Source of the DNA: Acanthochromis polyacanthus
Lineage: Eukaryota; Chordata; Actinopteri; Pomacentridae
Assembly: GCF_021347895.1 (NCBI RefSeq)
Contig: NC_067122.1
Span: forward strand, 41,731,082-41,795,081
Direction of reading: 5' to 3'
DNA: 64,000 bases
A model generated the notes under the pieces. That model searched no databases, was not told the origin of the DNA, and saw only the letters and a program-made list of their open reading frames with translations. The translations under genes were made by a program, and so were the position numbers. Shown here piece after piece: positions 36,327-50,847 of this stretch. Every line of letters starts with the position of its first letter. Within the stretch, counting starts at the first letter, position 1.

Positions 36327-38756
36327 TTAAAGCTGCGAGCAGCGTTGAACGGGTCCTCGCATACTTCCTGGTCGGCGACCCCAAGCATCTCCACCAGGCA
36401 AAGCTACGACTGAGAGTGTATTTAGGCCCATGAATGTCACAAAGGCTGGATTCTGAGCACACAGGTCAAATTTCAGGCAGATTTGAGCATGTACAGGCTA
36501 TTTATGCAGCACTTTGTGTCCATCCACCAGGTGGCGCTATCTCTGTGACTGTATGTTGGTCTATGAAACTCATCAGGACTGGACTCTGATCAAACATGTA
36601 AAGTTTGAGGCGGATTGCAGCGTGTACAGGGGATTTACACAAGACGTCCTGCTTCATGGCGTAACATTAAACTTCAGCTGCCCGCCATGGCCACGCCCTT
36701 GGAGTTTTATGAACAATTTTCGCAAATATGCAAGAAGTGTCTTATATATTTTCCCAAATTCAGATGTTTTGGAGCTATTGCCTGTGAGAAATGAATTGTT
36801 GAAAATGATCAAAAACACCAAAAATCTGACATTTAATTCAAAATAGCGAACTTCCTGTTGGGTTTAGAGAATGACTCCAAGAGACTTTTTTGTTTGCACT
36901 GACGTGTTACATATGCATGCCAAATTTCATAGTCATAGGTGAAAGTCTCTGTGGAGGCTATTTTTAAAAATTCTGTAGGTGGCGCTATGACACATACTGT
37001 GGATGTATTTTGGCCCATAAATGTGATCAGGACAGGACTGTGTTACATCATGTGAGGTCTGAGGTAGACTGGAGCATGCAGAGGATAGTTAGATAGCACT
37101 TGATGTTTCATGGCAAACCATCAAAATTCTGGAGGTCGCCATGTCCACACCCTTTAACTCTGGAAGAATCTTTTAATAACTTTTGATCATAACATTGTGT
37201 TGTATATCCTGGCAAAATTTCAGGTCTCAAGCAGTTAAACCCTAGGAGGAGTTCGCTCTCAAAAATTAAAAAATAGAGAAAATTTGTCCACTTAATTCAA
37301 AATGGCGGACTTCCTGTTGGGTTTAGGGGATGGCTCCAAGAGGCTTTTTTGTGCGTTCTGATGTGCTCTATATGTCTCCCAAAGTTTGAGGATGTAGGTG
37401 AAACGTGCTGCCGGGGCTGTTTATTAAACATACTGTAGGGGGCGCTATAGCACATGCCCTGCAGAGATGTATACATTCTTATTCCTGGAGACGACAGTGA
37501 TGTGTGTGTAAATTTTGGTGAGCTGTTGAGCATTCTAAGCCTGTCAAAAAGTACTTTGTTTGTCACAAAAACAACGCGTTGCCACGGCAACAGCATTTCA
37601 TCAAATATCAAAATCTTCACACTGTGGTATTGTCTGGGGGTGAAGAATCAGCTGACCAATTTTCAGAATGATATGACAAAGTTTGGAGCAATGATGTGTG
37701 CAAATGTAATTTCTAAACTGCTTGTTACCAAGAGGTGGCGCTATGACTTTTTCTAAATTTTTCAGTGTGGATGTCCTCAAACTGGTTCTGGTGTCCAGCA
37801 CATGAAGTTTGGGGCAGATAGGATCCTTTGCAGCTGAGATATGAACACTTCAATTTTCATGGTGAAACATCAAACTTTCCCGTCCCGCCACAGACACGCC
37901 TTTTCATCACACGTCACCATTTTTTCTGTGCTTCATCATCAATGTGTTCAGGCTTATGTCACAACATCTGAGGTGAATCTGAGCAACAGGCTAAGAATAG
38001 TACATGAAAGTGTAAAAAATGTCAAATTCTTGATACCACAAGGTGGCGCTGTGACTGTGAATGAATCTTGCTGTATGGATGTCATCGAGGCAGGTCTGTG
38101 ATCATACATGTAAAGTTTCATTCAGATCAGAGCATGTTCAGGAGAGTTAGACAGCATTTCCTGTTTCATGGCGAAGGATCAAATTTCGACAGGCCGCCAC
38201 GACCACACCCTTTAACTATGGAGGAAGATTTTGATAACTTTTTCTCAGGAAGGTCTGCTGTATGTACTGGCAAAATTTCAGATCGCTCAGACTTTTCCCC
38301 GAGGAGGAGTTCATCATAGATTTTGTACAGTTAACGCATGATGGCGCACTTCCTGTTGGGTGTAGAGCATGGCTGTGATTGACTTTTTTGTGTTTCCTGA
38401 TGTGCTGCATATGCCTCCCAAATTATTTAGCTCTCGGCCAAATTCCCTCCGAGTTGGCCTAATACCACTTTTTAAAATTTTGTAGGGGGCGCTATGGAGC
38501 CATTTTGCCACACACCTCCACATGCCCTAAAAAATATGAAATTTTTCGCCAGTTCTGATGTGTGTGCAAATTTTCATGACTTTTCGAGCATGTTCAGGCC
38601 CTGAAAAATGCAGTTGTTTTGGCAGAATAATAATAATAATAAAAAACCCTAAGGTTCCAATAGGGTCCTTCGGCACCGTTGGTGCTCGGACCCTAATAAT
38701 AAAAAACCCTAAGGTTCCAATAGGGTCCTTCGGCACCGTTGGTGCTCGGACCCTAA
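36327..38756 (+). repeat. Macrosatellite unit 7 with short-form minisatellite
   Basis: 2430 bp, subfamily A. First core 36524-36539. Two 60-bp short-form hairpin minisatellite copies (38641-38700 and 38701-38756) sit at the right junction. Confidence 0.94.
38641..38756 (+). repeat. Short-form hairpin minisatellite, two copies
   Basis: Exact 60-bp period. Each copy runs from AAAACCCTAAGGTTCC through GGCACCGTTGGTGC to CTCGGACCCTAAT. Confidence 0.93.
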
Positions 38757-41057
38757 TTAAAGCTGCGAGCAGCGTTGAACGGGTCCTCGCATACTTCCTG
38801 GTCGGCGACCCCAAGCATGTCCACCAAGCAATGCTACGACTGAGAGTGTATTTGGGCCCATGAATGTCACAAAGGCTGGATTCTGAGCACACAGGTCAAA
38901 TTTCAGGCAGATTTGAGCATGTACAGGCTATTCATGCAGCACTTTGTGTCCATCCACCAGGTGGCGCTATCTCTGTGACTGTATGTTGGTCTATGAAACT
39001 CATCAGGACTGGACTCTGATCAAACATGTAAAGTTTGAGGCGGATTGCAGCGTGTACAGGGGATTTACACAAGACGTCCTGCTTCATGGCGTAACATTAA
39101 ACTTCAGCTGCCCGCCATGGCCACGCCCTTTGAGTTTTATGAACAATTTTCGCAAATATGCAACCTGAAGACGTGTCTTATATATTTTCCCAAATTCAGA
39201 TGTTTTGGAGTTATTGCCTGTGAGAAATGAATTTTTGAAAATGACCAAAAACACCAAAAATCTGACATTTAATTAAAAATGGCCGACTTTCTGTTGGGTT
39301 TAGAGAATGACTCCAAGAGACTTTTTTGTTTGCACTGACATGCTACATTTGCATGCCAAATTTCATAGTCCTGGGTGAAAGTCTCTGTGGAGGCTATTTT
39401 TTAAATGCTGTAGGGGGCGCGATGGTATATGCTGTGAATGTATTTTAGTCTATAAATGTGATCAGGACAGGACTGTGTTCCATCATGTGAGGTCTGAGGT
39501 AGATTGGAGCATGCAGAGGATAGTAAGATACCACTTGATGTTTCATGGCGAACCATCAAAATTCTGGAGGTCGCCATGTCCACACCCTTTGACTCTGGAA
39601 GAATCTTTTAATAACTTTTGATCATAACATCATGTTGCATACCCTGGTAAAATTTGAGGTCTCTGGGAGTTAACCCCGAGGAGGAGTTCGCTCTCAAAAA
39701 TTAAAAAAATAGAGAAAATTTATCCACATAATTCAAAATGGCGGACTTCCTTTTGAGTTTAGGGGATGGCTCCAAGAGGCTTTTTTGTGCATCGTGATGT
39801 GCTCTATCGGCCTCCCAAATTTTATGGATGTAGGTGAAACATGCTGCCGGGGCTGTTTATTAAACATACTGTAGGGGGCGCTATAGCACATGCCCTGTCG
39901 AGATGCATACAGTGTTATTCCTTGAGGGGACAGTGATGTGTGTGTAAATTTTAGTGAGCTGTTGAGCATTCTAAGCCTGTCAAAAAGTACTTTGTCACAA
40001 AAACAACGCGTTGGCACGGCAACAGCATTTCATCAAATATCAAAATCTTCACACTGTGGTATTGTCTGGGGGTGAAGAATCAGCTGACCAATTTTCAGAA
40101 TGATATGAAAAAGTTTGGAGCAATGGTGTGTGCAAATGTAATTTCTAAACTTCTTGTTACCAATAGGTGGCGCTATGACTTTTTCCAAAATTTTCACCGT
40201 GGATGACCTCACACTGGGAATGGTGTCCAGCACATGAAGTTTGGGGCAGATACGATTAGGATTTGCTGAGATATAAACATTTTAGTCGTCATGGCGAGAC
40301 ATCTAAATTCGCCGCGCCGCCACAGACACACCTTTTTATGACACGTCACCATTTTCACTGTGAATAATCATCAACATGTTAAGGTTTATTTCACCACATT
40401 TGAGGTGAATCTGAGCAAGAGACAAAGAATAATACATCAAAGTGTAAAAAATGACATTTTCTGTTGCCAGCAGGTGGCGCTCTGACTGTGAATGGATTTC
40501 ATCATATGGATGTGATCAGGGCAGGAATCTGATCATACATATAAAGTTTCAGGCAGATTGGAGCATGTTCAGGGCATTTACACACAACTTGAAATTTCAT
40601 GGCGAAGGATCAAAATTCCACAGACCGCCACGGACACGCCCTTTGACTTTTGAAAAAGATTTTAATAACTTTTGCTCATTAAGGCCTCCTGTATGTACTG
40701 GTTGAATTTGAGGCGAATTGGAGTTTCCCCCTGGGAGGAGTTCGCTCTGGAAAAAAATGAAAAATGGGCAAAATCTCACATTCAACTTAAAATAGCTCAC
40801 TTCCTGTTGGGTTTGGAATATGGCTGTCACTGACTTTTTTGTTCAGTCTGATGTGCTGCATATGTGTACCAAATTTGGTAGCTGTAGGTGAAACATGAAG
40901 GGCGTGGGAAAGTGTAGGGGGCGCTATGGAGCCATTTTGCAACACACCTCTACAATTCCTTTAAAATATGAAATTTTTCACCAGTCCTGATGTGTGTACA
41001 AATTTTCATGAGTTTTTGAGCATGTTTAGGCCCTGAAAAATGCAGTTGTTTTGGCAG

Positions 41058-41569
41058 AAAAATAATAATAATAATAATAATAATAAAAAACCCTAAGGTT
41101 CCAATAGGGTCCTTCGGCACCGTTGGTGCTCGGACCCTAATAATAATAATAATAATAATAAACCGTAGGGTTTCAATAGGGTCCTACGGCACCGTTGGTG
41201 CCTTGTTAGGGTCCGAGCACCGGCACCTCGGTGCTCGGACCCTAATAATAAACCGTAGGGTTTCAATAGGGTCCTATGGCACCGTTGGTGCCTTGGACAG
41301 CCGGTGCCCTTGCACCGCCTGTCCTCGGCACCTCGGTGCTCGGACCCTAATAAACCGTAGGGTTCCAATAGGGTCCTACGGCACCGTTGGTGCCTTGGAC
41401 AGCCGGTGCCCTTGCACCGCCTGTCCTCGGCACCTTGGTGCTCGGACCCTAATAATAATAAACCATAGGGTTTCAATAGGGTCCTCCGGCACCGTTGGTG
41501 CCTTGGACAGCCGGTGCCCTTGCACAGCCTGTCCTCGGCACCTCGGTGCTCGGACCCTAATAATAATAA
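41058..41569 (+). repeat. (AAT)n plus five hairpin minisatellite copies
   Basis: One short-form copy is followed by four long-form or rearranged copies separated by AAT. It is the largest minisatellite block in the array. One copy is rearranged into a fold-back (41206-41245). Confidence 0.9.
41206..41245. repeat. Perfect 17-bp inverted repeat (hairpin)
   Basis: TTAGGGTCCGAGCACCG (41206-41222) pairs with CGGTGCTCGGACCCTAA (41229-41245) across a GCACCT loop. It arose by inversion of a minisatellite end. Confidence 0.95.
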
Positions 41570-43889
41570 TTAAAGCTGCAAGCAGCGTTGAAAGGGTCCT
41601 CGCATCCTTGGTGGTCGGAGACCCCAAGAATTTCCACCAGGCAATGCTACGACTGAGAGTGTATTTAGGCCCATGAATGTCACAAAGGCTGGATTCTTAG
41701 CACACAGGTCAAATTTCAGGCAGATTGGAGCATGTACAGGCTGTTTATGCAGCACTTTCTGTCCATCCACCAGGTGGTGCTATCTGTGTGACTGTATATT
41801 GGTCTATGAAACTCATCAGGACCGGTCTCTGATCAAACATGTTAAGTTTGAGGCAGATTGCAGCATGTACAGTGGATTTACATAAGACGTCCTGCTTCAT
41901 GTCGTAACATTAAAGTTCAGTTGGCCGCCATGGCCACGCCCTTTGAGTTTTGTGAACAATTTTCACAAATATGCAACCTGAAGGCGTGTAGTATATATTG
42001 TATCAATTTCAGGTGTTTTGGAGCTTTTGCCTGTGAGAAATCAATTGTTGAACATGATCAAAAATACCAAAAATCTGACATTTAATTCAAAATGGCCAAC
42101 TTCCTGTTGGGTTTAGAGAATGACTCCAAGAGACTTTTTTGCTTGCACTGATGTGCTACATATGCATGCCAAATTTCATAGTCATAGGTGAAAGTCTCTG
42201 TGGAGGCTATTTTTAAAAATTCTGTCGGGGGCGCTATGACACATGCTGTGAATGTATTTTGGCCTATAAATGTGATCAGGACAGGACTGTGTTCAATCAT
42301 GTGAGGTCTGAGGTAGATTGGAGCACACAGAGGATAGTGAGGTAGCACTTGATGTTTCATGGCGAACCATCAAAATTCTGGAGGTCGCCATGTCCACATC
42401 CTTTGACTCTGGAAGAATTTTTTAATAAATTTTGATCAAAACATCGTGTTGTATATCCTGGCAAAATTTCAGCTCTCGAGACCTTAAACCCTAAGAGCAG
42501 TTCGCTCTCAAAAATTAAAAAAAATAGAGAAAATTTATCCACTTAATTCAAAATGGCGAACTTCCTGTGGGGTTTAGGGGATGGCTCCAAGAGGCTTTTT
42601 TGTGTGTCCTGGTGTGCTCTATATGCCTTTCAAATTTTGTGGATGTATGTGAAACGTGCTGCGGGGGCTGTATATTAAACATACTGTAGGGGCGCTATGG
42701 CATGCACAGTGCTGAGAAGCATACCGTGTTCTTCCTTGAGACGACTGTGATGTGTATGTAAATTTTGGTGAGCTGTTGAACATTCTAAGCCTGTCAAAAA
42801 GTACTTTGTTTGTCACAACAACAACACGTTGCCACGGCAACAGCATTTTATCAAATGCTAAAATCTTCACACTTTGGCATTTTCAGGGGGTGAAGACTGA
42901 GCTGACCAGTTTCCAGAAGGATATGACAAAGTTTGGAGCAATCATGCACACAAATGTAATTTTTAAACTGCTTGTTACCAATAGGTGGTGCTATGACTTT
43001 TTCTAAATTTTTCAGTGTGGGTGTCCTCAAACTGGTTCTGGTGTCAAGCACATGAAGTTTGGGGCACATCAGATCTTTTGCAGCTGAGATATGAACACTT
43101 TAATTTTCATGGCGAAACATCAAACTTTGCTGCGCTCCAACAGACATGCCTTTTCATGACATGTCACCATTTTTTCTGTGATTCATCATCAATGTGTTCA
43201 GGCTTATGTCACCACATCTGAGGTGAATCTGGCCAACAGGCTAAGAATAGTAGACAAAAGTGTAAAAAATGTCAAATTCTTGATACCACAAGGTGGCGCT
43301 GTGACTGTGAATGAATCTTCCGATATGGATGTGATCGAGGCAAGTCTGTGATCATACATTTTAAGTTTCATTCAGATTGGAGGATGTTCAGGAGAGTTAC
43401 ACAGCATTTCCTGTTTCATGGCAAAGGATCAAATTTCGACAGGCCGCCACGACCACACCCTTTGACTATGGAAGAAGATTTTGATAACTTTTTTTCAGGA
43501 AGGCCGGCTGTATGTTCTGGCAAAATTTCAGATCGCTCAGACTTTCCCCCGAGGAGGAGTTCATCATAGATTTCGTACAGTTAACGCATGATGGCACACT
43601 TCCTGTTGGCTTTAGAGCATGGCTGTGATTGACTTTTTTGTGTTTCCTGATGTGCTGCATATGCCCCCCAAATTTTGTAGGTCCAGACCAAATTCACTCT
43701 GAGTTGGCCTAATACCACTTTTTACAAATTTGTAGGGGGCGCTATGGAGCCATTTTGGCGCACACCTCCACATGTCCTATAAAATATGAAATTTTTCGCC
43801 AGTTCTGATGTGTGTGCAAATTTTCATGACTTTTCGAGCATGTTCAGGCCCTGAAAAATGCAGTTGTTTTGGCAGAATAATAATAATAA
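41570..43889 (+). repeat. Macrosatellite unit 9
   Basis: 2320 bp, subfamily A but with many private substitutions. The first core (41767-41782) reads GGTGGTGCTA, so the CpG has become TpG. The third core is one G shorter (AGGGGCGCTATGG near 42690). Confidence 0.94.
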
Positions 43890-46210
43890 TTAAAGCTGCG
43901 AGCAGCGTTGAACGGGTCCTCGCATCCTTGCTGGTCGGCGACCCCAAGCATGTCCACCAGGCAATGCTACGACTGAGAGTATATTGAGGCCCATGAATGT
44001 CACAAAGGCTGGATTCTGAGCACACAGGTCAAATTTCAGGCAGATTTGAGCATGTACAGTCTATTTATGCAGCACTTTGTGTCCATCCACCAGGTGGCGC
44101 TATATCTGTGACTGTATGTTGGTCTATGAAACTCATTAGGACTGGACTCTGATCAAACATGTAAAGTTTGAGGTGGATTGCAGCGTGTACAGGGGATTTA
44201 CACAAGACGTCCTGCTTCATGGCGTAACATTAAACTTCAGCTGCCCGCCATGGCCACGCCCTTTGAGTTTTATGAACAATTTTCGCAAATATGCAACCTG
44301 AAGACGTGTCTTATATATTTTCCCAAATTCAGATGTTTTGGAGTTATTGCCTGTGAGAAATGAATTGTTGAAAATGACCAAAAACACCAAAAATCTGACA
44401 TTTAATTAAAAATGGCCGACTTCCTGTTGGTTTTAGAGAATGATTCCAAGAGACTTTTTTGTTTGCACTGACATGCTACATTTGCATGCCAAATTTCATA
44501 GTCCTGGGTGAAAGTCTCTGTGGAGGCTATTTTTTAAATGCTGTAGGGGGCGCTATGGCTCATGCTGTGAATGTATTTTAGTCGATAAATGTGATCAGGA
44601 CAGGACTGTGTTTAATCATGTGAGGTCTGAGGTAGATTGGAGCATGCAGAGGATAGTAAGATACCACTTGATGTTTCATGGCGAACCATCAAAATTCTGG
44701 AGGTCGCCATGTCCACACCCTTTGACTCTGGAAGAATCTTTTAATAACTTTTGATCATAACATCGTGTTGTATACCCTGGTAAAATTTGAGGTCTCTAGG
44801 AGTTAACCCCAAGGAGGAGTTCGCTCTCAAAAATGAAAAAAATAGAGAAAATTTATCCACATAATTCAAAATGGCGGACTTCCTGTTGAGTTTAGGGGAT
44901 GGCTCCAAGAGGCTTTTTTGTGCATCGTGATGTGCTCTATATGCCTCCCAAATTTTGTGGATGTCGGTGAAACGTGCTGCCGGGGCTGTTCATTAAACAT
45001 ACTGCAGGGGGCGCTATAGCACATGCCCTGCAGAGATGCATGCAGTGTTATTCCTTGAGACGACAGTGATGTGTGTGTAAATTTTAGTGAGCTGTTGAGC
45101 ATTCTAAGCCTGTCAAAAAGTACTTTGTTTGTCACATAAACAACGCGTTGGCACGGCAACAGCATTTCATCAAATATCAAAATCTTCACACTGTGGTATT
45201 GTCTGGGGGTGAAGAATCAGCTGACCAATTTTCAGAATGATATGAAAAAGTTTGGAGCAATGGTGTGTGCAAATGTAATTTCTAAACTTCTTGTTACCAA
45301 TAGGTGGCGCTATGACTTTTTCTAAAATTTTCACCGTGGATCACCTCACACTGGGCCTGGTGTCCAGCACATGAAGTTTGGGGCAGACACGATTAGGATT
45401 TGCTGAGATATAAACATTTTAGTCGTCATGGCGAGACATCTAAATTCGCCGCACCGCCACAGACACACCTTTTTATGACACGTCACCATTTTCACTGTGA
45501 ATCATCATCAACATGTTAAGGTTTATGTTACCACATTTGAGGTGAATCTGAGCAAGAGGCAAAGAATAATACATCAAAGTGTAAAAAATGACATTTTCTG
45601 TTGCCAGCAGGTGGCGCTCTGACTGTGAATGGATTTCATCATATGGATGTGATCAGGGCAGGAATCTGATCATGCATATAAAGTTTCAGGCAGATTGGAG
45701 CATGTTCAGGGCATTTACACTGCATTTGAAATTTCATGGCGAAGGATCAAAATTCCAGAGGCCGCCACGGACACGCCCTTTGACTTTTGAAAAAGATTTT
45801 GATAACTTTTGCTCATTAAGGCCTGCTGTATGTACTGGTCGAATTTGAAGTGAATTGGAGTTTCCCCCTCGGACGAGTTCGCTCTAGAAAAAAACAAAAA
45901 ATGTTCAAAATCTGGAATTCAATGCAAAATAGCTCACTTCCTGTTGGGTTTAGAAAATCGCCACCACTGACTTTTTGTTCACCCTGATGTGCTGCATATG
46001 TGTACCAAATTTGGTAGCTGTAGGTGAAACATGCTGCCCGTAGGAAAGTGTAGGGGGCGCTATGGAGCCATTTTGTCATACACCTCCACAATTCCTTTAG
46101 AATATAAAATTTTTCACCAGTTCTGGTGTGTGTACAAATTTTCATGAGTTTTTGAGCATGTTTAGGCCCTCAAAAATGCAGTTGTTCTGAGAGACAAATA
46201 ATAATAATAA
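43890..46210 (+). repeat. Macrosatellite unit 10
   Basis: 2321 bp, subfamily B. First core 44087-44102 keeps the CpG. Confidence 0.95.
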
Positions 46211-48535
46211 TTAAAGCTGCGAGCAGCATTGAACGGGTCCTCGCATCCTTGCTGGTCGGCGACCCCAAGCATGTCCACCAGGCAATGCTGCGACAAAGTG
46301 TATTTAGGCTCATGGATGTAACGAGGACTGGATTCTGAACACTCAGGTCAAATTTCAGACAGATTGGAGCATGTACAGACTATTTTTGCAGCACTTTGTG
46401 TCCATCCACCAGGTGGCACTATGTCTGTGACTGTATAGTGGTCTATGAAACTCATCAGGACTGGACTCTGATCAAACATGTAAAGTTTGAGGTAGATTAC
46501 AGCATGCACAGGGGATTTACACAAGACGTCCTGCTTCATGGCGTAACATTAAAGTTCAGTTGGCCGCCATGGCCATGCCCTTTGAGTTTTGTGAACAATT
46601 TTCGCAAATATGCAACCTGAAGGCGTTTCTTATATATTTTCCCAAATTCAGGTGATTTGGAGTTATTGCCAGTGACAAATGAATTGTTGAAAATGACCAA
46701 AAACACCAAAAATCTGACATTTAATTCAAAATGGCTGACTTTCTGTTGTGTTTAGAGAATGACTCCAAGAGACTTTTTTGCTTGCACTGATGTGCTACAT
46801 ATGCATGCCAAATTTCATAGTCATAGGTGAAAGTCTGTGTGGAGGCCATTTTTTAAATTCTTTTAGGGGGCGCTATGGTAGATGCTGTGAATGTATTTTG
46901 GCCTATAAATGTGATCAGGACAGGACTGTGTTTAATCATGTGAGGTCTGAGGTAGATTGGAGCATGCAGAGGATAGTTAGGTAGCACTTGATGTTTCATG
47001 GCAAACCATCAACATTGAGGAGGTCGCCATGTCCACACCGTTTGACTCTGCAAGAATCCTTTGATAACTTTTGATCAGAACATCGTGTTGTATATCCTGG
47101 CAAAATTTCAGCTCTCTAGACCTTAACCCCGAGGAGGAGTTCGCTCTCAAAAATGAAAAAAATACAGAAATTTTATCCACTTAATTCAAAATGGCGGACT
47201 TCCTGTTGAGTTTAGGGGATGGCTCCAAGAGGCTTTTTTGTGTGTCCTGGTGTGCTCTATAGGCCTCCCAAATTTTGTGGATGTAGGTGAAACATGCTGC
47301 CGGGGCTGTTTATTAAACATACTGCAGGGGGCGCTATAGCACATGCCCTGTAGAGATGCATACAGTGTTATTCTTTGAGACGACTGTGATGTGTGTGTAA
47401 ATTTTGGTGAGCTGTTGAACATTCTAAGCCTGTCAAAAAGTACTTTGTTTGTCACAAAAACAACGCGTTGGCACGGCAACAGCATTTCATCAAATATCAA
47501 AATCTTCACACTGTGGTATTGTCTGGGGGTGAAGAATCAGCTGACTAATTTTCAGAATGATATGACAAAGTTTGGAGCAATGGTGTGTGCAAATGTAATT
47601 TCTAAACTTCTTGTTACCAATAGGTGGCGCTATGATTTTTTCCAAAATTTTCACCGTGGATGACCTCACACTGGGAATGGTGTCCAGCACATGAAGTTTG
47701 GGGCAGATACGATTAGGATTTGCTGAGATATAAACATTTTAGTCGTCATGGCGAGACATCTAAATTCGCCGCGCCGCCACAGACACACCTTTTTATGACA
47801 CGTCACCATTTTCACTGTGAATAATCATCAACATGTTAAGGTTTATTTCACCACATTTGAGGTGAATCTGAGCAAGAGACAAAGAATAATACATCAAAGT
47901 GTAAAAAATGACATTTTCTGTTGCCAGCAGGTGGCGCTCTGACTGTGAATGGATTTCATCATATGGATGTGATCAGGGCAGGAATCTGATCATACATATA
48001 AAGTTTCAGGCAGATTGGAGCACGTTCAGGGCATTTACACACAACTTGAAATTTCATGGCGAAGGATCAAAATTCCACAGACCGCCACGGACACGCCCTT
48101 TGACTTTGAAAAAGATTTTGATAACTTTTGCTCATTAAGGCCTCCTGTATGTACTGGTTGAATTTGAGGCGAATTGGAGTTTCCCCCTGGGAGGAGTTCG
48201 CTCTGGAAAAAAATGAAAAATGGGCAAAATCTCACATTCAACTTAAAATAGCTCACTTCCTGTTGGGTTTGGAATATGGCTGTCACTGACTTTTTTGTTC
48301 AGTCTGATGTGCTGCATATGTGTACCAAATTTGGTAGCTGTAGGTGAAACATGATGGGCGTGGGAAAGTGTAGGGGGCGCTATGGAGCCATTTTGCCACA
48401 CACCTCTACAATTCCTTTAAAATATGAAATTTTCACCAGTCCTGATGTGTGTACAAATTTTCATGAGTTTTTGAGCATGTTTAGGCCCTCAAAAATGCAA
48501 TTGTTCTGAGAGACAAATAATAATAATAATAATAA
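46211..48535 (+). repeat. Macrosatellite unit 11
   Basis: 2325 bp, subfamily B. The first core (46406-46421) has GGCAC. Confidence 0.95.
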
Positions 48536-50847
48536 TTAAAGCTGCGAGCAGCGTTGAACGGGTCCTCGCATCCTTGCTGGTCGCGACCACAAGCATGTCC
48601 ACCAGGCAATGCTGCGACTGAGAGTGTATTTAGGCCCATGAATACTACAAGGGCTTGATTCTGAGCACACAGGTCAAATTTCAGGCAGATTGGAGCATGT
48701 ACAGTCTATTTATGCAGCACTTTGTGTCCATCCACCAGGTGGCGCTATCTCTGTGACTGTATGTTGGTCTATGAAACTCATTAGGACTGGACTCTGATCA
48801 AACATGTAAAGTTTGAGGTGGATTGCAGCGTGTACAGGGGATTTACATAAGATGTCCTGCTTCATGGCGTAACATTGTCGTTCAGTTGGCCGCCATGGCC
48901 ACGCCCTTGAGTTTTGTGAACAATTTTCACAAATACTCCACCTGAAGGCATGTAGTATATATTGTCCCAATTGCAGGTGTTTTGGAGCTATTGCCTGTGA
49001 GAAATGAATTGTTGAAATGACCAAAAACACCAAAATCTGACATTTAATTAAAATGGCCGACTTTCTGTTGGGTTTAGAGAATGACTCCTAGAGACTTTTT
49101 TGTTTGCACTGACATGCTTCATTTGCATGCCAAATTTCATAGTCCAAGGTGAAAGTCTCTGTGGAGGCTATTTTTTAAATGCTGTAGGGGGCGCTATGGT
49201 ACATGCTGTGAATGTATTTTAGTCTATAAATGTGATCAGGACAGGACTGTGTTTAATCATGTGAGGTCTGAGTAGATGGAGCATGCAGAGGATAGTAAGA
49301 TACCACTTGATGTTTCATGGCGAACCATCAAAATTCTGGAGGTCGCCATGTCCACACCCTTTGACTCTGGAAGAATCTTTTAATAACTTTTGATCATAAC
49401 ATCGTGTTGTACACCCTGGTAAAATTTGAGGTCTCTAGGAGTTAACCCCAAGGAGGAGTTCGCTCTCAAAAATTAAAAAAATAGAGAAAATTTATCCACA
49501 TAATTCAAAATGCGGACTTCCTGTTGAGTTTAGGGGATGGCTCAAGAGGCTTTTTTGTGCATCGTGATGTGCTCTATAGCCTCCCAAATTTTGTGGATGG
49601 AGGTGAAACGTGCTTGCCGGGGCTGTTTATTAAACATACTGTAGGGGGCGCTATAGCACATGCCCTGCAGAGATGCATACAGTGTTATTCCTTGAGGGGA
49701 CAGTAATGTGTGTGTAAATTTTAGTGAGCTGTTGAGCATTCTAAGCCTGTCAAAAAGTACTTTGTTTGTCACAAAAACAACGCGTTGCCACGGCAACAGC
49801 ATTTCATCAAATATCAAAATCTTCACACTGTGGTATTGTCTGGGGGTGAAGAATCAGCTGACCAATTTTCAGAATGATATGAAAAAGGTCTGGAGCAATG
49901 GTGTGTGCAAATGTAATTTCTAAACTTCTTGTTACCAATAGGTGGCGCTATGACTTTTTCTAAATTTTCAGTGTGGATGTCCTCAAACTGGTTCTGGTGT
50001 CCAGCAACATGAAGTTTGGGCAGATACGATTAGGATTTGCTGAGATATAAACATTTTAGTCGTCATGGCGAGACATCTAAATTCGCCGCGCCGCCACAGA
50101 CACACCTTTTTATGACACTCACCATTTTCACTGTGAATCATCATCAACATGTTAAGGTTTATTTCACCACATTTGAGGTGAATCTGAGCAAGAGACAAAG
50201 AATAATACATCAAAGTGTAAAAATGACATAGCCTGTTGACAGCAGGTGCGCTCTGACTGTGAATGGATTTCATCATATGGATGTGATCAGGGCAGGACTC
50301 TGATGATACATGTAAAAGTTTCAGGCAGATTGAATATGTTCAGGGCATTTACACTGCATTTGAAATTTCATGGCGAAGGATCAAAATTCCAAGAGGCGCC
50401 ACGGACACGCCCTTTGACTTTTTGAAAAAAGATTTTGATAACTTTGCTCATTAAGGCCTGCTGTATGTACTTGGTCGAATTTGAAGTGAATTGGAGTTTC
50501 CCCCTCGGACGAGTTCGCTCTAGAAAAAAACAAAAAATGTTCAAAATCTGGAATTCAACGCAAATAGCTCACTTCCTGTTGGGTTTAGAAAATCTGTCCA
50601 ACCCTGACTTTTTGTCAGTCTGATGTGCTTGCATATGTGTACCAAATTTGGTAGCTGTAGGTGAAACATGCTGGCCCGTAGGAAAGTGTAGGGGGGCGCT
50701 ATGGAGCCATTTGTCCATACACTTCCACAATTCCTTTAGAATATAAAATTTTCACCAGTTCTGTGTGTGTACATAATTTTCATGAGTTTTTGAGCATGTT
50801 AGGCGCCTCAAAATGCAGTTGTTCTGAGAGACAAATAATAATAATAA
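48536..50847 (+). repeat. Macrosatellite unit 12, indel-rich
   Basis: 2312 bp, subfamily B. Many single-base deletions and insertions appear relative to all other units (for example near 48582, 49015, 49512 and 49614), mostly in short homopolymers. This looks like sequencing error more than biology. First core 48732-48747. Confidence 0.9.

Larger units (their letters stand above)
38757..41569 (+). repeat. Macrosatellite unit 8 with large junction minisatellite
   Basis: 2813 bp, subfamily B in its middle part. First core 38954-38969. About 480 bp of AAT and hairpin minisatellite lie at its right end. Confidence 0.94.
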
